Assembly: GCA_034112085.1 (NCBI GenBank) | Contig: JAWUWD010000134.1 | Coordinates: 1 to 30,020, forward strand | DNA length: 30,020 nucleotides | Source: JAWUWD01 sp034112085 | Lineage (GTDB): Bacteria; Bacteroidota; Bacteroidia; Cytophagales; Cyclobacteriaceae | Direction: 5' to 3' | Part shown: positions 1 through 7,454 of the stretch, piece after piece | Position numbering within the stretch: the stretch's first letter is position 1 | Layout of the letters: each line of letters opens with the position of its first letter | The notes under the pieces: model-generated | Told to the model about the DNA's origin: nothing | Databases searched by the model: none | The model's input: the letters and a program-made list of their open reading frames with translations, nothing else | Made by a program: the position numbers and the translations under genes

Positions 1-183
1 AGAGAAATTGCATTTGGTCAGGATGATCATGTCAGAATGTATGGGAGAGACTATGCCTCACATCTCGAAAAAGCGGGATTCAAAGTGACCGTAGATGACT
101 TCGTGAAGACTCTATCAAAAGAAGACATCATGAGAATGGCACTGCCCGCAGATGAGATGATATACTTTTGTGAAAAGTTGTAA
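1..183 (+). CDS. C-terminal end of a class I SAM-dependent methyltransferase (partial)
   Basis: An open frame enters from the left edge and stops at TAA 181-183, giving about 60 residues. The segment FGQDDHVRMYGRDY followed by a short helix and GFKV resembles the end of small class I methyltransferase-domain proteins, where a conserved 'F-G-Q-x-D-H-V-R-x-Y-G' stretch precedes the last strand. The SAM-binding motif lies outside the window, so the substrate cannot be guessed. No strong terminator follows; only a weak inverted repeat (TGGGA ... TCCCA) is seen around 190-225. The family is an inference from the tail alone. Confidence 0.6.
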   Translation, partial: REIAFGQDDHVRMYGRDYASHLEKAGFKVTVDDFVKTLSKEDIMRMALPADEMIYFCEKL

Positions 184-359
184 TTCTGAAAAATGGGAGA
201 TTGTTGGTTGATCTTGATAATCCCACTCCTAAAATATTCAAACCAATAAACTGCTAAGAATAGTGTTTATCTAATCCAATATTTTTGCATGTTTCGTGTA
301 AGGAGCGGACATCGATGAACTTTCTGGTTTGCGCTGAGCAAAAGCGGAATAATTTGTTT

Positions 360-1298
360 TTATTTTGTGTCGTTGATTGCTTTCAAGATCTTTTCATAGA
401 GTATCTGAATTTTTTCGATCGAAGGTTCCTGATTCATCAGGCTTGCTCTTTCCTTCTGCGTTGACTTCCATCTATACATCCACGAAACGCCCCACTTCTT
501 ATAATAATTGTCTTTTTGTTGGTACACTTCATCAGTCAAAGCGTCTTCAAGACTTATGAATGTATATTCTCTCTTTCTTAATTCAGTTACTAATTGTGGT
601 AGAAAATCTGCATTTATTTTATTGTCATGGCAAAGATAGACTTGATTGATTGTGCGTTTATAATCCTCTAGCCCAAGAGCCTCAAAAAAATCGAAATATT
701 CTAAAGTTTTGATTATGTATTCATCACCGATTTCTTTCGCTTTTTTAAACTCTTTATTATAGACATAGTGCTTATAGACTGTATTAAACATCCAATCAGA
801 ACTTTCTATAGTGAAGGGAGCTATCACATATCCTTTCTCTTTTAGAAAGTGTTTTATTTGTGAATGTTGGATAGAATTCCCTCCTAGATCATTGTATGGA
901 AATCTAAAATGCTTAAGTGGTTTTTTATACTTCTTCGCAAGTTGTCGTGATATGGATTCTCCATTGATAATTTGGTTTGAGAACACATCAATTCCATTCG
1001 TAGAGTATCGAGAATGGTCAAACGAATGATTGCCCAATGTTATATATCCCTTCTCAGTCCAATTGTTTAGAAGGGCAAAATTTTTAGAAATAGAATCGGT
1101 TCGGTAGATAAGGCCTTCGTTTATAAAGATGGCAATGGGTATTTCCAATGAGTCTAATTTATCCAGAAGGACAGATTGGTACCCATCGTTCTCAAACCTA
1201 GCTGTATTCGGTACATCATCAATGGTTATCGACACCATTTTTTGACAAACTACCAATTGATAAGACATTATAAAACCTATGAATAATATGTATTTCAA
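360..1298 (-). CDS. Secreted polysaccharide deacetylase (NodB-homology) family protein
   Basis: 312 residues. The first 19 form a hydrophobic signal peptide. The NodB-like carbohydrate esterase core follows: motif 1 TIDDVPN (D27, D28), motif 2 NHSFDHSRY near residue 90 (the H-S-x-x-H metal ligands), motif 3 FRFPYN near 132 and a late LCHD near 222. All the usual acid and metal positions appear present, so it should be an active metal-dependent deacetylase of N- or O-acetylated sugars, acting outside the cytoplasmic membrane. Substrate unknown. The C-terminal 60 residues beyond the core are rich in Lys and Trp. It lies last in a run of minus-strand genes, 20 bp after the DUF1853 gene, so the two may share a transcript. 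Confidence 0.85.
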   Translation of the reverse strand: MKYILFIGFIMSYQLVVCQKMVSITIDDVPNTARFENDGYQSVLLDKLDSLEIPIAIFINEGLIYRTDSISKNFALLNNWTEKGYITLGNHSFDHSRYSTNGIDVFSNQIINGESISRQLAKKYKKPLKHFRFPYNDLGGNSIQHSQIKHFLKEKGYVIAPFTIESSDWMFNTVYKHYVYNKEFKKAKEIGDEYIIKTLEYFDFFEALGLEDYKRTINQVYLCHDNKINADFLPQLVTELRKREYTFISLEDALTDEVYQQKDNYYKKWGVSWMYRWKSTQKERASLMNQEPSIEKIQILYEKILKAINDTK

Positions 1299-1318
1299 AT
1301 CTGTTTTTTATAGAATAC

Positions 1319-2116
1319 CTACCACCAAACAATAAAAAAAGCTAAATATGAATCATTATGTTTTTGCCAACATAATGGAGCTTGTTTTTCTTTAAGAGTA
1401 GCGGTAATCTGTTGTTCTAAAACACTAAATTCTGTCCAAATTTCATTTTCGGATGGATCTATTCCCCATTCCGTCTTTGAAGGTAATTGATACATTTTCG
1501 CTGAACTATGAAGACTGACAAATTTCTCAAAATTTAAATAGTAGCCTTTTATAGCTTTTTCATAAACGGTGCTAAAACTTTCCTTGTACTCATAAGGGAT
1601 AAATAATGAAACTAATAAACATAGAGCCTGAGAAGCTTTATCAATTTCTATTTTATTAAACTGTGATTTAGCACAGTCATTGTAAAGTAGAGGGAATTGT
1701 TTTTTTTCTAGTTTTTCTAACTTCTTTATCAAAGAATCATTCCTGTTAGGTCCAATCCAATTAATAATGGATTCTGAAGAAATAGTTGGGTCAAATAGAT
1801 AAAATTTATAGGCCAATTCGACATGGATGATCTGCTTTGTATCTTGAGATTCAATAATGAAATCAATTTCACCTATAGTTCTTTTACCATCTAGAATCTG
1901 AACATTTTCATAAAGCACTTTGTAGTTAGTAGATGATTTAATTAATTCAGAAACAATTTTTTCTGCTAAATGCCCTAATCTTAGATTGGTTGGTAATTGA
2001 AATTCCAGATCTGTCGTTAGGTCTAGTTCTGATAAATTAAAAGTGGGTAAACCGGTAATCGAAGAGTTTAGACTATTCGATTCCAATATTGATTCGATTC
2101 TTGATTTAGTATTCAT
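1319..2116 (-). CDS. DUF1853 family protein
   Basis: 265 residues with no signal peptide. The pattern matches DUF1853: an RLGHLAEKIV segment near residue 46, then a nuclease-like core with 'DGKRTIGEIDFII' (conserved Gly-Glu-x-Asp) near 75-88, 'VELAYKFYLF' near 100, and a 'WIGPNRNDSLIKKLEKL' segment. The E-x-D followed by E-x-x-x-K resembles the PD-(D/E)XK nuclease fold. That comparison is an inference, and no activity is established for the family as far as I know. It lies 27 bp after the RluA-type gene on the same strand, so co-transcription is likely. Confidence 0.8.
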   Translation of the reverse strand: MNTKSRIESILESNSLNSSITGLPTFNLSELDLTTDLEFQLPTNLRLGHLAEKIVSELIKSSTNYKVLYENVQILDGKRTIGEIDFIIESQDTKQIIHVELAYKFYLFDPTISSESIINWIGPNRNDSLIKKLEKLEKKQFPLLYNDCAKSQFNKIEIDKASQALCLLVSLFIPYEYKESFSTVYEKAIKGYYLNFEKFVSLHSSAKMYQLPSKTEWGIDPSENEIWTEFSVLEQQITATLKEKQAPLCWQKHNDSYLAFFIVWW

Positions 2117-2143
2117 TTTCCATTCACTTTATTTAAGTATAGA

Positions 2144-2860
2144 TTACTTAAAGTTCACAAGAGCTTTGAAATAGGGAGGAATTTCTGTTTCAAAAATCAT
2201 TTTCTCGTTTGTAATTGGATGTGATATTGCCAGAGAAGCAGCATGAAGAGCCAATCTTTTAATGCTTTTTTCTATTTTTCCATACATTTTGTCGCCTACT
2301 ACAGGGTGTCCCTCTTCTGCTAAATGAACGCGAATTTGATTTTTTCTACCTGTAAATAGAAGTATATCGAGTAGATTATATTTGCCTGACTTTTTGAGCA
2401 CTTTGTAGCCTGTTTTAGAAAATTTACCTTTTTCAGCTTCCTTCACAGAATACATTCTATGCATTTTGTTCTCAGCTAGGTAAGAAGTGATTACTCCTTC
2501 TTTATTCTGTAGATTACCGTGTACTACAGCGAAGTATTTTTTATTAAATGTGCTCCATTCGTCCTGAAGCTTACGTTTGACTTTTTCATTTTTGGCGAAA
2601 ACTAGGACGCCTGAAGTATCTCTGTCAAGTCGATGCACAATAAACACTCTGTTCTTTGATCGTGAATTTCCCTTCTTAACATAATCATTCAAGAGGAAAT
2701 GAGCAGTTTTGTTTTTCTCTCTGTCGGTACTTACAGTTAACAGGCCATTTATTTTATTTACAACAAGAATGTATTGATCCTCGTAAATAACGGTGAGTCC
2801 TTTTGGCTCATGTTTCTTAGCGGGGTTGTTAAATAGAGGTTTTTTTTCTTCCAAAATCAT
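2144..2860 (-). CDS. RluA-family RNA pseudouridine synthase
   Basis: 238 residues, a single catalytic domain without an N-terminal S4 RNA-binding domain. The RluA-family signature HRLDRDTSG holds the catalytic aspartate (D79). The family's 'IYEDQYILVVNK' start of the core (residues 25-36) and the 'TGRKNQIRVHLAEEGHPVVGD' type segment near 170 are also visible. It isomerises uridine to pseudouridine in rRNA or tRNA in the cytoplasm; the target site cannot be read from sequence. A separate gene at 14676-15476 encodes what is normally the N-terminal extension of a longer RluA-like enzyme, but nothing shows that the two proteins cooperate. About 205 bp of noncoding DNA precedes the gene. Confidence 0.9.
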   Translation of the reverse strand: MILEEKKPLFNNPAKKHEPKGLTVIYEDQYILVVNKINGLLTVSTDREKNKTAHFLLNDYVKKGNSRSKNRVFIVHRLDRDTSGVLVFAKNEKVKRKLQDEWSTFNKKYFAVVHGNLQNKEGVITSYLAENKMHRMYSVKEAEKGKFSKTGYKVLKKSGKYNLLDILLFTGRKNQIRVHLAEEGHPVVGDKMYGKIEKSIKRLALHAASLAISHPITNEKMIFETEIPPYFKALVNFK

Positions 2861-3065
2861 GTTTTTTCTTGCTCTTTAATATTTGGCATAGTAAGCTTCA
2901 CCTAAATATATCTGAAAATTTTCAATCCGAGCCATATAACCGAACGGCTCAGATTTACTTAGAATTGGATAATATACAAAATTTGCACCATCACCTTTAC
3001 CGCAGATCTATATTGAGAAATGCATTCCTCCAGCCCTTAGTGTTGATTGTTCAGTTTAAACTCGA

Positions 3066-3830
3066 TTAGTAGAAAGCCTTTCTAATACCAATGAAAACAA
3101 AAATCATTACTGTGTAGAATAAGAAAAAAGGCAGAATAATCGCTTTTAAGCCTAGTACAAGGAGAACTGAGATGATGAGCAGCTGAAAGCCCAAACCAAA
3201 TGTAGAAACACTTGTCATTAACCAATTTGGTAATACGCTACCTTTATTTGCGTTACTATCTAAGGTGTAAATGGTTTTGTCAAAAGCACCATAAAGTATT
3301 TTATACAAGGCGAAAAGGATGTTCACATGCTTTTGTTTTTCACCTATGAAAGCGGTTGGTGTTTTGATCTCAAATACACGGCTAGTAGTATCGCCACCAA
3401 GTTTATTTCTCAAGATAACATAGTAGTAATTGTAAAGCGTGCCTTGTAATTGTAAACCCACGAATGCAGCAAGGCATATCCAAATGCTCGTATTCGTAAT
3501 GTGCCAGATGGAAATAAGAAACAAAGCATTCAATAAAATGTCGGCAACGGAATCTAAGTAGCGACCGGTATATGACGGTTTTTGCTTCACGCGGGCCAAT
3601 TCACCATCTGCAGCGTCTAGGATAGATTTGAAAATTAGAAAGAATGCAGCGAGCCAGAAATAACCTTGAAGAATGCAATAAATAGCAATAAATCCAGATA
3701 TGATAAAGCCTATGGTAACGTCAATAGGGGTGAAAGTAGTGTTCTTTAATGAGTTTGCGATAACTCTTGCTACAGGTCTTCCATAGTCTGAAAGATCAAA
3801 AAATTTATGCGCCTTTGGCAATTTGGACAT
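3066..3830 (-). CDS. CDP-alcohol phosphatidyltransferase family membrane protein
   Basis: 254 residues with several membrane segments (about 35-65, 95-130, 205-250). The family signature D-x2-D-G-x2-A-R-x8-G-x3-D-x3-D is complete, starting DAADGELARVKQK and ending GRYLDSVAD, so all metal- and CDP-binding acids are present. Such enzymes transfer a phospho-alcohol from a CDP-activated donor, as in phospholipid headgroup synthesis. The specific alcohol acceptor is not evident, and the divergence from PgsA and PssA argues against naming it. The start MSKLPKAHKFF is the first ATG and keeps a short amphipathic N-terminus. Confidence 0.85.
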   Translation of the reverse strand: MSKLPKAHKFFDLSDYGRPVARVIANSLKNTTFTPIDVTIGFIISGFIAIYCILQGYFWLAAFFLIFKSILDAADGELARVKQKPSYTGRYLDSVADILLNALFLISIWHITNTSIWICLAAFVGLQLQGTLYNYYYVILRNKLGGDTTSRVFEIKTPTAFIGEKQKHVNILFALYKILYGAFDKTIYTLDSNANKGSVLPNWLMTSVSTFGLGFQLLIISVLLVLGLKAIILPFFLFYTVMIFVFIGIRKAFY

Positions 3831-4015
3831 GTAATATCATAGCAAATTGTATCGTGGAATATACCGAGATTATTATACCACAAAGGTACAGTTAAATCAC
3901 AATTTATTAATTGGTTCTAGTAAGTAATTCCTATGAAAAGTAAGTATGTGTTTTGATCGGTGAATTTTTTAGCCAAGATTCGTGTATAGTACTTCCCAAT
4001 GACCTATCTGTGCTT

Positions 4016-4218
4016 TTAACTATTTCTATATGGACTCATATCCACTGTTTTTTTACGTCCTTGTTTCATTATGGAAGTCCCATTGGTGATTCCTAATACT
4101 ATCCCAACAGCTAATTTTTTATTCTTAAATATCTTTCAATTTCAGAGTTCTTGTACTTTAAAGATATTGTCGAGTTCAAGTTCTTAATTGATTGGAAAAA
4201 TAACAGAATGCAATAATA
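4016..4218 (-). pseudogene. Possible remnant of a small membrane-protein gene (frameshifted)
   Basis: Two adjoining minus-strand reading frames look like pieces of one gene. One (about 4218-4111) reads to SEIERYLRIKN and a stop. The next, one base out of frame (about 4117-4016), continues KLAVGIVLGITNG with a hydrophobic run and ends MSPYRNS-stop. Joining them needs a one-base correction near 4113. Neither piece has a clear start codon. No homologue is recognised. The rest of 3831-4360 shows no other feature. Coding origin is an inference from the continuity of the two frames. Confidence 0.3.
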
Positions 4219-4361
4219 TTACCCTGGTTAGTGTAAATTGAAATTTTTTTAAAATAAAAAGGCTTTTCAAAGTCTCGATATTCTTCCAATACTCAATCAA
4301 ATATGGTTTGAATAAGTCTCGACTCAGAGATATTTAATTTTTGTTTTAACTCCTTTTTCTG

Positions 4362-4735
4362 TTAAATGTATATAGAATTCTTATCAATATGAGCTTTAAA
4401 ACCAACGGCAGTATTAATCATGTCAGACATATTTTGTGCTTTTATGTTGGTAGTTGAGTAATTGAAATAGTCTTTCCAATTAGAACATTTAGCACAGCAT
4501 CTTTCAGTATCAATTTGAATAGATATGATGCCATTATTGTTTAAGTCACTTTAAAGTTCAGATAAATAATTTTTTGTCCAGCCCATTTTATTCTAATTGA
4601 GTTAATTGATTGATTTTGATACTTCGCTTGAAGTAAATGGGTGGTTAATTTGAAATTGATTACTGAGTCGCCCAGCTCATTATAAGCCTGGACGATTGGG
4701 AAGTTTATTTTATCAGACTGGATACCCTTGAATCT
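4362..4735 (-). pseudogene. Frameshifted, 5'-truncated gene of unknown function
   Basis: Reading the minus strand from 4735, an open frame without a start codon gives a protein-like stretch (INFPIVQAYNELGDSVINFK ... IRIKWAGQKIIYLNFKVT) that stops at 4543-4541. One base out of frame the text continues naturally as SDLNNNGIISIQIDTE, then CCAKCSNWKDYF, and stops at 4364-4362. A single indel near 4550 would restore one frame of roughly 125 codons. A stop (TAA, 4738-4736) sits just upstream, so the 5' part is lost. The C-C-x-x-C cluster could bind metal. I do not recognise the family. Confidence 0.45.
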
Positions 4736-4885
4736 TTATGCATGATCACCAGCCGGAACCTGCGTGCAGGCCAACCACAAAAACCAGCTTCAGCGAGACC
4801 TTCTGAAATAGCCATGAAACTCAAAACACAGAAGATACGGACTAGTCGTAGGAACTCGAATAAACGTGAGTAAAGGCACGTGTTT

Positions 4886-5372
4886 CTATACAATGTTGCG
4901 CACTGTCATTTTCCGTCAAGTCAATTGTTCGTTAACCCAGTTGACGTTCGACAACCTTTTGAAGTTAAACCAATCTTGTCGATGGTTCGAGTTTTCTACC
5001 ATGATCTTGAATTTACTAAATGGTTTACGTTCTAAAAGAAGTTCGATTAAGCTGTTCTTGAAGTTGATGTCAGTTAATGAGTTGGCAAAATTTTCCATTA
5101 CTTGAAAGACTTGCCTGGAATCCATCATTTCGACACGTTTGTAGTTATTCCTATCAGCTTCAATTTTATCAATGATTTCCTTCCACATCTCAGGTTCGAA
5201 ATATGGGTTTTCTGGGTCAGGGTGATGTTCAAGCGTACCCGTAGATAAATGATAAAAGCAAATCTCTCCGCATTCAATAATTTCGGCTATCTCCTCAATT
5301 TGTTCATCTGATATTGTCATCTTCTGATCGCTACGATGGTGCACAACAATTCGCTATACGCCATGGCGTATA
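4886..5372. repeat. Cassette-like unit: imperfect inverted repeats flanking one gene, with an 18-bp palindrome
   Basis: The left element at 4886-4903 (ctatacaatgttgcgcac) resembles the reverse complement of the right element at 5339-5360 (cgtatagcgaattgttgtgc and two further bases, ac); the shared core is TATA..AA-TGTTG-y-GCAC with a short gap. The right element runs into a perfect 18-bp palindrome at 5355-5372 (tatacgccatggcgtata). Between them lies just one gene, whose stop is 12 bp from the left element and whose likely start is about 18 bp from the right one. The compact layout suggests a mobile gene cassette, but no classic attC or transposase is seen. Confidence 0.4.
4916..5320 (-). CDS. 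UPF0158 family protein
   Basis: 134 residues from the chosen ATG at 5320 (MTISDEQIEEIAEII). An upstream ATG at 5344 would add eight residues but would place the start inside the flanking inverted repeat, so the inner start is preferred. The protein is acidic and soluble. It follows the UPF0158 pattern: an early helix, a 'GEICFYHLSTGTLEH' strand pair, a helix ending 'FANSLTDINFKNSLIELL', then 'RKPFSKFKIMVEN' and a final 'W-x-x-F' to 'WVNEQL' segment. The family has no assigned biochemical role that I know of. It is the sole gene of a compact unit bounded by inverted repeats, in a region otherwise full of gene remnants, which suggests arrival by transfer. Confidence 0.75.
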   Translation of the reverse strand: MTISDEQIEEIAEIIECGEICFYHLSTGTLEHHPDPENPYFEPEMWKEIIDKIEADRNNYKRVEMMDSRQVFQVMENFANSLTDINFKNSLIELLLERKPFSKFKIMVENSNHRQDWFNFKRLSNVNWVNEQLT

Positions 5373-5438
5373 TATAATATTATTAATAACTAATGTAGAG
5401 AATTATTAATTTTAATCATAAGGTGGTAACTAATTCAG

Positions 5439-5640
5439 CTATCTAAAAGAAATGTATTGATCTCCTCAATCTTAGATTCTTGATTGGCTTTAAGAAGGTT
5501 CGAAAAACCTATCAGTTCTATTGTGGGTGGTAAAGTCATTGGAGTTATTTACTCCTGAAGTCATATCTAATAAATAAGACTCCATTTTTATCAGTGGCAA
5601 TAGTTGGTATCAGTTGTAATAGATAATGTTGAACTGCTTA
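5439..5640 (-). pseudogene. Degenerate copy of the 3' end of moeA
   Basis: Read on the minus strand, this stretch matches the last ~55 codons of the intact moeA (6044-7237) in one frame. 'YLLDMTSGVNNSNDFTTHN' here pairs with 'MLLATPIAGKGSGDFTNLN' there; 'RTDRFFEPS' pairs with 'QADGFLELP'; both contain SQS and both end QYISFR-stop. At DNA level the plus strand starts 'atctaaaagaaat' in both places and 'gattggcttt' recurs further in. Three in-frame stops fall within the last 20 codons, and another lies near the upper boundary, so it cannot encode a MoeA C-terminus. The upper boundary (about 5640) is approximate. It is separated from moeA by the csp gene. Confidence 0.85.
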
Positions 5641-5710
5641 TTTCTGGCATGCCTAAGCTGCGTTTCTATACCGTTTGGTTTTTATGTTCACATTAAATAA
5701 TGTAGAAGAT

Positions 5711-5742
5711 AAAAAAAAGCATATCAATTAAGATATGCTTTT
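5711..5742 (-). terminator. Rho-independent terminator of the cold-shock gene
   Basis: A stem of 11 bp (aaaagcatatc at 5715-5725 with gatatgctttt at 5732-5742, six-base loop) is followed on the minus strand by a run of eight T. It lies about 30 bp beyond the csp stop codon. Confidence 0.85.
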
Positions 5743-5744
5743 CA

Positions 5745-5776
5745 AATGCTAATAAGTTAAAATGCTAGTAAGTTAA
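5745..5776. repeat. Tandem 16-bp duplication at the csp stop codon
   Basis: aatgctaataagttaa (5745-5760) and aatgctagtaagttaa (5761-5776) are adjacent and identical at 15 of 16 positions. The second copy contains the csp stop codon, so the first copy carries a second, redundant stop-like triplet between gene and terminator. Confidence 0.8.
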
Positions 5777-5964
5777 ACTACTTCAACATTTACTGCATTC
5801 AATCCTTTTTGACCTTCTTCAACATCAAAGGATACTTTATCTCCTTCTCTTATCTCAGTAGTTAAACCATTTACATGTACAAATACATCTTTGCTTCCGT
5901 CCTCAGGAGTAATAAATCCGAATCCTTTGGCATCATTGAAAAATTTTACTGTTCCGTTACTCAT
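5773..5964 (-). CDS. Cold-shock domain protein (CspA family)
   Basis: 63 residues from MSNGTVKFFNDAKGFGFI; the in-frame ATG nine codons upstream (5991) would add MHKFIDNNI, unlike any Csp, and would overlap the promoter-like sequence. It is a single OB-fold domain with RNP1 (KGFGFI) and RNP2 (DVFVHV) nucleic-acid-binding motifs and the usual 60-70 residue length. It binds single-stranded RNA/DNA in the cytoplasm and acts as an RNA chaperone. It has its own promoter-like box (5989-5996) and a good terminator, so it is a single-gene unit. It sits between intact moeA and a decayed moeA fragment. Confidence 0.95.
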   Translation of the reverse strand: MSNGTVKFFNDAKGFGFITPEDGSKDVFVHVNGLTTEIREGDKVSFDVEEGQKGLNAVNVEVV

Positions 5965-5988
5965 AATATTATTATCTATAAATTTATG

Positions 5989-5996
5989 CAAAAATA
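5989..5996 (-). promoter_or_regulatory. Bacteroidota -7 box (TATTTTTG) for the cold-shock gene
   Basis: The minus strand reads TATTTTTG, an exact fit to TAnnTTTG, 25 bp upstream of the chosen ATG at 5964. No clear -33 TTTG is visible at the expected spacing. Confidence 0.45.
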
Positions 5997-6043
5997 ATCA
6001 TTTACTATTAATGTGCATAATATGGCGATAATTATTTCTTTTT

Positions 6044-7237
6044 TTATCTAAAAGAAATATACTGATAGATCTCTCCAGCTTTAAATTTTGATTGGCTTTC
6101 TGGAAGTTCCAAGAATCCATCAGCTTGATTGAGATTGGTAAAGTCACCAGAGCCTTTTCCTGCTATAGGAGTGGCTAGCAGCATTCCGTCTTTATGAGAG
6201 GTGTTCACTTGCAGGAAGTAGGTGAGCGGTGCTGTGAACTCATAGTCAGCAGTAAGCAGAGCCATTGGTTGATTTGCAGTATTATTCACTTTCATGGAGG
6301 CCATGAGCCAAGGCTTCACATATCTATAGAAGCAAAGAAATGTAGCAACAGGATTGCCTGGAAGGGCGAATATGGTGGTATTGCCTTTTGTCCCAAACCA
6401 GAAGGGTTTCCCGGGTCGCTGTTTAACTCTATGAAAGTGTTTCTCAACACCGACCATTTCTAGAGCTTCCGGGATATGGTCTTTTTTTCCTTTGGATACG
6501 CCACCACTTAGTATGATGACGTCATATTTTGCTGTCAGGGTACTGAGCTGATCGATGACTTCTTGTCTCTCGTCTGGCAGATGGATGAGGCTTGCTGATA
6601 TTTTCATTTCCTCCAAAGATGCCTTTAGTGCGTAGCTGTTGGACTTGCGTATTTGATGAGAAGCCGGAGTCTCATTGACTTCGACAAGCTCATCACCAGT
6701 AGAGATCACGGCTACTTTTGGTTGTTTGAGAACGATCACTTCACTTTTTCCAACGGCAGCTAGCGTGGCTATCTCAGCAGGTGAGATCATTATATTTTGA
6801 GACAGGAGAAGATCACTCATCTGGCGATCAGAGCTAGTTCGATGGATGTTTTTCCAAGCAGTAACTGAAGCTAGGCTGATGGTAGCTTCATGATTCTTTA
6901 TATCAATTTCTTCATAAGGAATAACCACATCTGTATGGTCTGGCAAAACTGCCCCGGTCATGACTTCTATACAGTGATGTTTGTTGTTCAACGAGACTTT
7001 GGGAACTCCTGCAGGTTGCATTTCCTGAATAGGGAAAGTACGAACCCCACTATTCCAACCTTCAGAGTTGATTGCTATGCCATCCATCATCACTCTATCA
7101 AATGAAGGGAAAGGCATGTCTGCAAGAATGTCTTCCCGTAAAACGCGACCAACACATTCACTCAATGGAATAGTTTCAGTTTCGAAATTTCCAAGATGAT
7201 TTTGAATGATAGTTGTGGCTTCTTGTACGGAGATCAT
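6044..7237 (-). CDS. moeA: Molybdopterin molybdotransferase MoeA
   Basis: 397 residues, the normal length. MoeA inserts molybdate into adenylylated molybdopterin to make molybdenum cofactor. Visible landmarks are 'PFPSFDRVMMDGIAI' near residue 42-56, the MPT-binding domain (about 170-310) with 'VISTGDELV', 'SGGVSKGKKDHIPE' and 'ALPGNPVATF', and the C-terminal beta-barrel domain ending QYISFR. The segment GGVSKGKKD differs from the GGVS-x-GD-Y/F-D form of enterobacterial MoeA; as I recall such variants occur in Bacteroidota. No other molybdenum cofactor gene is in the window. A decayed duplicate of its last ~55 codons lies at 5439-5640. Confidence 0.95.
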   Translation of the reverse strand: MISVQEATTIIQNHLGNFETETIPLSECVGRVLREDILADMPFPSFDRVMMDGIAINSEGWNSGVRTFPIQEMQPAGVPKVSLNNKHHCIEVMTGAVLPDHTDVVIPYEEIDIKNHEATISLASVTAWKNIHRTSSDRQMSDLLLSQNIMISPAEIATLAAVGKSEVIVLKQPKVAVISTGDELVEVNETPASHQIRKSNSYALKASLEEMKISASLIHLPDERQEVIDQLSTLTAKYDVIILSGGVSKGKKDHIPEALEMVGVEKHFHRVKQRPGKPFWFGTKGNTTIFALPGNPVATFLCFYRYVKPWLMASMKVNNTANQPMALLTADYEFTAPLTYFLQVNTSHKDGMLLATPIAGKGSGDFTNLNQADGFLELPESQSKFKAGEIYQYISFR

Positions 7238-7454
7238 TAATCGAGATATTTGAGGTTAGAAACTAGTCATTAGAATCGGACGAATGTCTAAAATCTAAGT
7301 ATCAATAGCTAACGAGATATGATCAAAGTCTCCATTTATTAAGAACATCTGTTCTAGACAAGTTGAAGTCGATAATGACTAATGCATTGATTTCCTTTCA
7401 AATAAGGCATATATTAGAATATGCTTGAATGTGCCAATTCTGAATAACTATACT

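Noticed and set aside
2869..3069. Plus-strand frame of 66 codons between the RluA and phosphatidyltransferase genes
   Set aside because: The residue composition is unlike a real protein (long mixture of His, Leu and Asn), it has no family match, and it fills the leader of the minus-strand RluA-type gene.
4705..4893. Minus-strand frame of 62 codons
   Set aside because: It spans the left repeat of the cassette-like unit and the upstream end of a decayed gene; the sequence is Arg/Cys-rich without a domain.
4866..5105. Plus-strand frame of 79 codons
   Set aside because: It lies antisense to the UPF0158 gene, which has clear family features.
4886..5372. Classic integron attC sites
   Set aside because: The core RYYYAAC/GTTRRRY pairs are not present in either end, and no integrase gene is in the window.
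5345..5438. A degraded csp copy beyond the moeA remnant
   Set aside because: Both regions share taataatattat, but they are so AT-rich that this is not evidence of common origin.
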